Shown here one piece after another: positions 58,450 through 64,000 of a stretch of DNA of 64,000 nucleotides. The position numbers and the translations under genes are program-made. The notes under the pieces were generated by a model. The model saw only the letters and a program-made list of their open reading frames with translations. It ran no database searches and was not told the origin of the DNA. How positions within the stretch are numbered: the stretch's first letter is position 1; every line of letters begins with the position of its first letter. Source of the DNA: Armigeres subalbatus (taxonomy: Eukaryota; Arthropoda; Insecta; Diptera; Culicidae); the NCBI RefSeq assembly GCF_024139115.2, contig NC_085141.1, positions 391,454,632 through 391,518,631 on the forward strand, read 5' to 3'.

Positions 58450-59275
58450 GCAATGCAAAAGTAGGCGCATGCCCGGATTAGAGCAGTGGTGGATATAATC
58501 CCCTCTTTAAATGAAGGCGTGTTGACGGATTATGGCAATGAAGGATGTGATCCCTTCTTCAAAAGTAGGTGCTTGCCCGGATTATGGCAATGGAGGATAT
58601 GATCTCTTCTTTAAAACTAGGCGCTTGCCCGGATTAAGGTCATGGTGGATCCGATCCCTTCTTTAAAGGTAGGCGCTTGCATGGAGTATGGCAATGGATG
58701 AAGTGATCCTTTCTTTAAAAGTAGGCACTTTCGCGGATTATGACAATGGTGGATGTGATTCCTTCTTTAAAAGTAGGCGCTTGCCCGGATTGAGGCAATG
58801 GTGGATGTGATTCCTTATTTAAAAGAAGGCGCTTGCCCGGATTGAGGCAATGGTGGATGTGATCCCTTCTTTAAAAGTAGGCACTTGTCCGGATTATGAC
58901 AATGGATGACATGATTCCTTCTTTAAAAGTAGGCGCTTGTCCGGATTATGGCAATGGTAGATGTGACTCCTTCTTTATAAGTAGGCGCTTGTCGGGAATA
59001 AATCAATGGTAGATGTGATCTCTTCCCCGAAAAGCACAATTCAGATTGATTTGGTTGCAATAACTCATATGTGACTTGATTGATTTTAGTAACTCGTCTA
59101 CGACAAGTGTGTTGCTTGAGTTTTTAAAGTTAGGCGCTTACCCGCATTAAGGCAATGGTGGATTTGATCCGGTCTTACGGCGCATGCTCGGATTGAAGCA
59201 ATGGTGGGTGTAATTCCTATTTTAAAAGTAGGCATGTGGCCGGAATAAGTCATTGATGGATGTGATCCCTCTCTC
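58450..59275. repeat. 52-bp tandem satellite
   Basis: GTAGGCGCTTGCCCGGATTA followed by ATGGTGGATGTGAT and CCTTCTTTAAAA repeats every 52 bp (for example 58773, 58825, 58877). It is interrupted near 59025-59130. Confidence 0.85.
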
Positions 59276-60285
59276 GGAAGTAATTCTGCCGTTTTGTTAT
59301 TTCGTTCTCCCGGAAATGTCTACCATCAATCTAAATTTATCAGAAAACAACCCCGACCTACTTTATTTACGCTAAACATTACATGAAATATCTCTTTCGC
59401 TTTCACAGCTCGAAATTATGCCAAATGTCCGTTATGCCAAATGACCCACTCTTTTCTTACAGTTCAAAATTATGCCAAATGTCCGTTATGCCAAATGGCC
59501 ATTATGCCAAATGGCCTTTATGCCAAATGACCTTATGCCAAATGGCGTTATGCCAAATGACTTTATGCCAAATGACCCAGACCCGTAATTTTTTATTGAT
59601 TTAACGTAGGCATATAATTATTTTTGGAAATTAAATTTTACATTGAGCGATGTACAAAAGCATCGAAGCCACGTAATAATACGTAAAATCTCTTTTTACA
59701 TAGAAATATTAGGTACGTTTAGAGAAGTTACGTCGCAACATATTAATATTTTTTTTGCTGTGTACATTTGACATGTAACATGGAGATTTTCAATGTGAAA
59801 TATCGTAAGGTAGATTCACAAATCGTGATGGTAGCACACAATCGTTAAAATTAAAGATTATTGAAGACACAGCAAAAAAAGTTGTTGAATATTACATCGA
59901 AAATGATGCAACCCATCGAATCCATCGGATGGTGAATATTACACTGCGCGATGTACTCGACAGTGTAATAAACAAAAGCGATGTAATTTTTCTCGATGTA
60001 AAAATTATTCGACGTAATCAAGGCGATGTAGAATAAAGTTACGTAAAATAAGGCAACGTACTCCATTGAGTTGTTTCGTGTTTTCTTCTTTCAATAAGTT
60101 GTATGCCTAGATTTTTTTTTAATTATTTGTATATTCATTATATTAGGATCGACATAAAAATAATAAATATAACCAATTTTTGCCCACTATCAGCACTTTC
60201 TTGATGCAAATGTTTACGAAAGCGTAGTATTCCGTCGCCTTCATAGATCACATACACTTCAAATCGGTCAACGGCTTCATTTCCA

Positions 60286-60592
60286 TCAGGTCATAGTGTC
60301 CAACGAGCTGATGTCGGTACGCTTCTCCATGTTTTCGTCATCTTCCGCCGGGGCTGGATCATAATAGTGGTTCCTGGCCCACTGCAAAACTTTTCGCAGA
60401 TTGGGCGAGTTGATATTGAACAATTCCCTTCCGGGTAATTCATTCTCCGACTGCATTTGATGAAAAACCATCTGGAATCCTGTATCGATCCACAGAACAA
60501 AGATAGCCCTATCCTGCCGGTTTACCTTCGCCGTAGTAATGTTGTACAAAGCTGCACGGAAGGCTTTAGCATTCAGAGGCGCATCAAAGCCG
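60286..60592 (-). pseudogene. SKP1-like exon fragment
   Basis: On the minus strand a splice acceptor CATTCATTTTTAG at 60593-60594 opens an exon that reads to a stop at 60286. Its C-terminal third has RKVLQWARNHYYDPAPAEDD followed by ENMEKRTDISSLD. This matches the SKP1 segment after the BTB-like fold, where the family has a conserved K-V-L-x-W-A, D-P-x-P-x-E-D-D-E and K-R-T-D-D-I-S-S-W. It stops right after that point, so the C-terminal F-box-binding helices are missing. The N-terminal part, with LYNITTAKVNRQDRAIFVLW, is not SKP1 and I do not recognise it. SKP1 is the adaptor of SCF ubiquitin ligases; a functional protein is unlikely here. It may be a captured or retroposed fragment. Confidence 0.7.
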
Positions 60593-61084
60593 CTAAAAAT
60601 GAATGAAAAATGTAGTACGAATAGGTACATTACGGTCTGGATCAAGTATGGGTTTTGTCGCTAATTGCTTAAGCTTTTTGTGCAGGCGCTCATGTTGTCA
60701 GTTTTTATCTGGTTTACCCAGGATTCCAAATGCAAATAAAAAAAACCTTCTAGAATTTCGAATAAATTCCATCTGGGATTCCGAGGATTATCCTCCAGGA
60801 ATTTTCAAAGAATCCTTCTGAGATTCCGATGAGAGTCTTTCAAAAAATCGAATGGGAACGCGTCTTCAATTCAAAAATAAATCGTTTTTATTCTATAGTG
60901 AGTTTTCCTGAAATCCCTAAAGTTTTTTATCTGAATTCCCCATCCAAAACAGACGAAAATAATGCATCATGGATTCTGGAAGAAACTTGCTTTAAATCTG
61001 GTGAGAAACACCAAGGATTCCGAAGGAAAACCTTCGGGGAATACAAGGGAATCTTCACTTACGAAAAAAGTTCTTCTTAGATCA

Positions 61085-61255
61085 GTTGTTATGTACGTTA
61101 CTATCCCATTTACTTCCACCACTTAATTATAACTTTACTGATACGTATTTCGATCCTTACAGTAAGGCCTTCTTCAGTGTCTGGTTCTTGACTTGAAGTC
61201 GAAATACGTATCTGTAATGTTACAGCCAAGTGGTTTTGATGGGTTATGACGATTT
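61085..61255. mobile_element. Diverged fold-back SINE-like insertion
   Basis: GATACGTATTTCGATCCTTA and, inverted, TTGAAGTCGAAATACGTATC lie on either side of TTCTTCAGTGTCTGG. It belongs to the same general family as 9654-9863 and 33527-33743 but to another subfamily (AAGGCCTTCTTCAGTG instead of GGTCGTCTTCAGTG). Confidence 0.6.
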
Positions 61256-61295
61256 TTTTTTTATAGAATCAGCGATTCTGAATGGAATCATCCTA

Positions 61296-61483
61296 CACAG
61301 TTAAAAATTCTGAAAATTACACGCTATGGAAATATTTGGACCTATATTTTTGTATGTACGCAATATTGAATGCAAGCTCCATTGTAACGACGACCTGTAA
61401 TTTTAAAAAGTGATGAAAAAATGAGTCGAATCGAACGAAGCCTTTTTGTTACATCATACGTGCTGTAACATTTTTATACTGTA
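61296..61483. mobile_element. CACAGT-ended MITE, uninterrupted copy
   Basis: It starts CACAGTTAAAAATTCTGAAA and ends AACATTTTTATACTGTA, with TA-type flanks inside ATCC-TA and TA-GGAT. It is the inverted relative of 15866-18803 without the 2.7-kb insertion. The unduplicated target stretch is 61390-61412. Confidence 0.78.
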
Positions 61484-63485
61484 TAGGATTCCAAAAGAAA
61501 ACCTCCTGGAATTCCAAATCTAATTCTCTTTGGATTCCAAATCTAACATGAAATCCTTCTGCGATTTCAAATATAATTATTCTGTGCTTTCTATTGAAGA
61601 GTTCATGGGATTCTCATCATCCTGGGATTTAAAATTCGAGTCTCCTAGGATTTTAAATTCAATCCTTCTGGAATTCCAAATGAAATCCTTATAGTGAGTT
61701 CAAATGAAAGGCTCCGCGAATTCTAAAAAGAAAACCTCCTGGAATTCTAAATGGAATAATTCTGAGATTTCAAATTGATTGGCTCCTGGGATTCCAAATG
61801 GAATCTTTCAGGTATGAGAGGGTTTTAAGATTCTAATTGGAATACTCCTGGAATTCCAAATAGAATCCTCCTGAAGTCCTAAATCGAATCTTCCTGAGAT
61901 TCCAAATGAAATCCATTTAGAATTTCAATTGGAAGGAATCCTCCTCCTAGATTCCGAAAAAAGTCCTCCTAGGATTCCAAAGGAAATCCTTCTGGAATTC
62001 TAAATGAAATCATTCTGGAATTTGAAATAAAAGCCTTCTGGGATTCCTAATGGCATTCTTCTGAGATTTTTAATGGATGGCTCCTGAGAACTCTAAACGG
62101 GATTAAATGGAATCTTCCTTCTGGGATTCGAAACTCCTGGGATTCTAAATGAAGGCATCCTGGGATTTCAGATCAAATTCCTCTGGGATTCCAAATGAAA
62201 GGCGGTAGATTTCTGGGATTTCAAATTGAATTATTCTGTGACTTTAAATGGAAGTTCTTTGGGGATTCCAAATCGAATCCTTCTTGGATTTCAAATGTAA
62301 TTATTCTGTGACTTCAAATGCAAGGATTCTGGGGATTCTCAATCGAATCATTTTTGGATTGCGAATAAAATCTATCTATAACTTTAAATGGAAGGGGTTC
62401 TAAATGGAATCATTCTGGGATTTCAAGCGCAATCCTCGTGGGATTCCAAATAGAATTCTCTTCGGATTCCAAATGGAATCTTTCCTCTGGGTTTTCGGAA
62501 GCCTTCTGTGATTACAAATGGAAGTTTCCTGGGATTCCGAATGAAATCCTGCTGGGATTTCAAATCCAATTCTCCTTGGAGTCAAAATGTAATCCTACTG
62601 GGATTCAAAATGGAATTCTCCAGGGATTCCAAATTGAATCCTCCTGGGATAGAATCTTTCTGGGATTTCAAATAGAAGGCTCTAACGATTTTAAATCAAA
62701 GCCTCCTGTGATGGCGAATAAAATCGTTTTGTGATTCCAAATCAAAAGCTCTTGGGGATTTTAAACAGATTTTTAACAGAATGAAACCTGAAACCTCAAA
62801 GGATTCCCGAATGAATCCTCAACGGATTCCCGAATTAAACCTCAAAGGATTCCCGAATGAATCTTTTAAGGATTCCCAAATCAATCCTAAAAAGGATTCC
62901 CTAAGGATTCTTCAAAGAATTCCTAAAGAAATTCTTGAAGGAATCCTCAAAGGATTCCCGAATGAATCTTTTCTAGGAATGCTCAACCGATTTTCGAAGC
63001 AATTCTCAAGAAATTTCCAATAGAATCCTCAAAGGATTCCCGAAGAAATTCTCAAAGGATTTCCGAATGAATCCTCAAAAAAATCCTGAGTGAATCCTGG
63101 AAAGAATCTGTGTTCCCGAAGGAATTCTTAAAGGACTCCCGAAGGAATCCTCGAAGCATGAGTGAGTCCTCAAAGAATTATCGGAGCTGTTCCTATAATC
63201 CTCAAAGGATTCTCGAAGGAATCCACAAAGGATTGAAACCTCAAAGGATGGCTGAATGAATCCTCAAAGGATTCCCGAATGAATCTTCAAAGTATTTCTG
63301 AAGGAATCCACTAAGGATTCCCGAAAGAATTGTCAAAAGATTCTCGAATGAATTCTCAAAGGACCACAAAAAACCTGATTTCGAACAAAATTGTGTAAAA
63401 ATTGGGTAACTGCATTTCGGATATAATAACAAATGTACATAATTACATTCCAAAATGTAATGTCATCACTCGATATTTCGTAAGG

Positions 63486-64000
63486 GGAAGGTTCGTTTGG
63501 CCGAAAGGGTCATTTGGCCGAAAGAGTCATTTGGGTCTTTTTGCCGAAAGGGTCATTGATTGATTCACACTCTATACAAATCCGCCCAGCCCGTTGTTGG
63601 GGGCATAGAGTGTGATGTTCTCGATAATAAAAACAAGGTGGAATCGCTTGACTGTCGATATACAAGTAAAGCACATGTGAAGATTGGACAAATCAAGCGC
63701 CCGAAAGATATTCAATTTGCAAAAAAGAGCTAATAGCGGTTGAATTTGGATTCTGATGGCTTTTCGGCAAACGTGCCCTTTAAGTGGTCTTTTTGTTGCG
63801 GGGTTCGAGTTCCTCCAAGACACGTGATTCTTTTTCGCAAATTTCATATCAATTTGTCCATTTCGAAACATGTGCTGACCAAAATAGTTTGAATTGAGGG
63901 CACAATCGCCATTCTAAAAATGAAGGTTAGAATCAATTACGCCCATTAAAAAAAAAGTTCCTAGATTTCGCGATACGATATTTGGCGGATTGTAACTTTT
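63486..64000. other. Probable end of a Mutator-like element, cut by the window edge
   Basis: GTTTGGCCGAAAGGGTCATT is followed by two more CATTTGGCCGAAAG or TTGCCGAAAGGGTCATT steps, similar in style to the TIR at 57644. An inverted CTTTTCGGCAAACGTGCC lies at about 63759. Limits are not resolved, and no gene was seen beyond it. Confidence 0.4.

Larger units (their letters stand above)
57644..59584. mobile_element. Mutator-like element, 1.9 kb, 9-bp target duplication
   Basis: TIRs of roughly 115 bp begin GGGAGCTGGCCATTTGGCAT and, inverted, GGGTCTGGGTCATTTGGCAT. Both are built of tandem CATTTGGCATAA steps in the same order. GTAATTTTT at 57635-57643 and 59585-59593 is a 9-bp duplication, typical of Mutator-like transposons. 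No transposase frame; the interior holds a MITE and a 52-bp satellite. It interrupts the subterminal right end of element B. Confidence 0.78.
50066..59762. mobile_element. Element B: nested satellite-bearing TIR element, 9.7 kb
   Basis: The left end CACAGTAAAAAAAAATGAGT is followed by CACATCAGATTTGATGCACATC, near-identical to element A. The right end AATATTTTTTTTGCTGTG also matches A. TA is at 50064-50065 and 59763-59764. The CGCTTTCGGCAGC block at about 50270 and the TGACAGTTCTGATTCGG block at about 57501 have counterparts in A at 39870 and 44978. The interior holds a 24-bp satellite, a TTAATAC simple repeat with a MITE, a 145-bp satellite element, a two-exon ORF and a Mutator-like insertion. 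No transposase of its own is visible. Confidence 0.7.
60720..63360. repeat. Two adjoining 24-bp-type satellites
   Basis: From about 61490 to 62770 units resemble CTGGGATTCCAAATGGAATC with about 24-bp spacing and much decay. From 62785 to 63360 a second type, GGATTCCCGAATGAATCCTC plus AAAG, is better kept. Short flanking stretches from 60720 are the same material. Insertions at 61085-61255 and 61296-61483 interrupt it. Confidence 0.75.
59868..63480. mobile_element. Third CACAG element, left end clear, right end uncertain
   Basis: It starts CACAGCAAAAAAAGTTGTTG, then ATTACATCGAAAATGATGCA, which parallels the left ends of A and B, followed by several CGATGTAA and GACGTAA motifs to about 60060. 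It then holds a SKP1-like exon and a satellite to about 63360. TAACTGCATTTCGGATATAA near 63405 may correspond to the TGACAGTTCTGATTCGG block before the right ends of A and B. No closing CTGTG end was found and no TA abuts the left end, so it may be truncated. Confidence 0.5.

Noticed and set aside
59383..59604. 73-codon frame with LCQMTLCQM repeats
   Set aside because: Translation of the CATTTGGCATAA steps of the Mutator-like terminal repeat; the mirror frame exists at 57698-57967.
62781..63023. 80-codon frame with KDS and NES repeats
   Set aside because: Product of the GGATTCCCGAATGAATCC satellite with its 24-bp period.

Overview
The window looks like TE-dense intergenic or intronic DNA from a mosquito, most likely Aedes. 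The reasons are a Feilai-type tRNA SINE, a Jockey-clade LINE, RTE-type LINE scraps, many MITEs with TA target duplications, and degenerate GGAATTCC satellites. I found no intact host gene, no rRNA or tRNA gene and no CRISPR array. Almost all coding signal belongs to dead transposons. The species call rests on repeat recognition only.

Layout. 1-12 kb: an unrecognised ORF relic, a fold-back repeat, scrambled reverse-transcriptase fragments, a Feilai SINE, a second tRNA-like SINE and several MITEs. 11.2-18.8 kb: two nearly identical 2.7-kb non-coding elements in the same orientation. Each has an (AC)n tail and its own 23-bp target duplication. One sits inside a long inverted repeat. The other sits inside a 223-bp MITE whose uninterrupted relative lies at 61.3-61.5 kb. 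18.9-21.4 kb: a 99-bp tandem array and two MITEs. 21.8-26.0 kb: a nearly full-length Jockey LINE killed by frameshifts and by a deletion of the RT catalytic motif. 26-33.8 kb: mostly featureless DNA, plus a dead Tc1/mariner transposase, MITEs and a 5'-truncated RTE-type insertion with a GTAA-repeat tail.

34-64 kb is dominated by satellite-bearing composites. Element A (39.7-45.3 kb) and element B (50.1-59.8 kb) share CACAG-type terminal inverted repeats, TA flanks and subterminal GATGTAA/GTAATATTAC motifs. A third, less certain relative starts at 59.87 kb. A and B carry 24-bp satellite arrays bracketed by GC-rich CGG/GCC blocks, and each has a different small minus-strand two-exon ORF near its right end. 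The third contains a fragment resembling the ubiquitin-ligase adaptor SKP1. Element B is itself nested: it holds a 145-bp satellite inside its own inverted repeats, and a Mutator-like element with a 9-bp target duplication that in turn contains a mariner-type MITE and a 52-bp satellite.

The genes do not work together as a pathway; what is visible is successive transposition. The best candidates for something undescribed are the satellite-carrying CACAG elements with differing internal coding pieces, and the 2.7-kb non-coding retroelement that shares a roughly 120-bp module with short fold-back SINE-like insertions elsewhere in the window. All identities and lengths were judged by eye.
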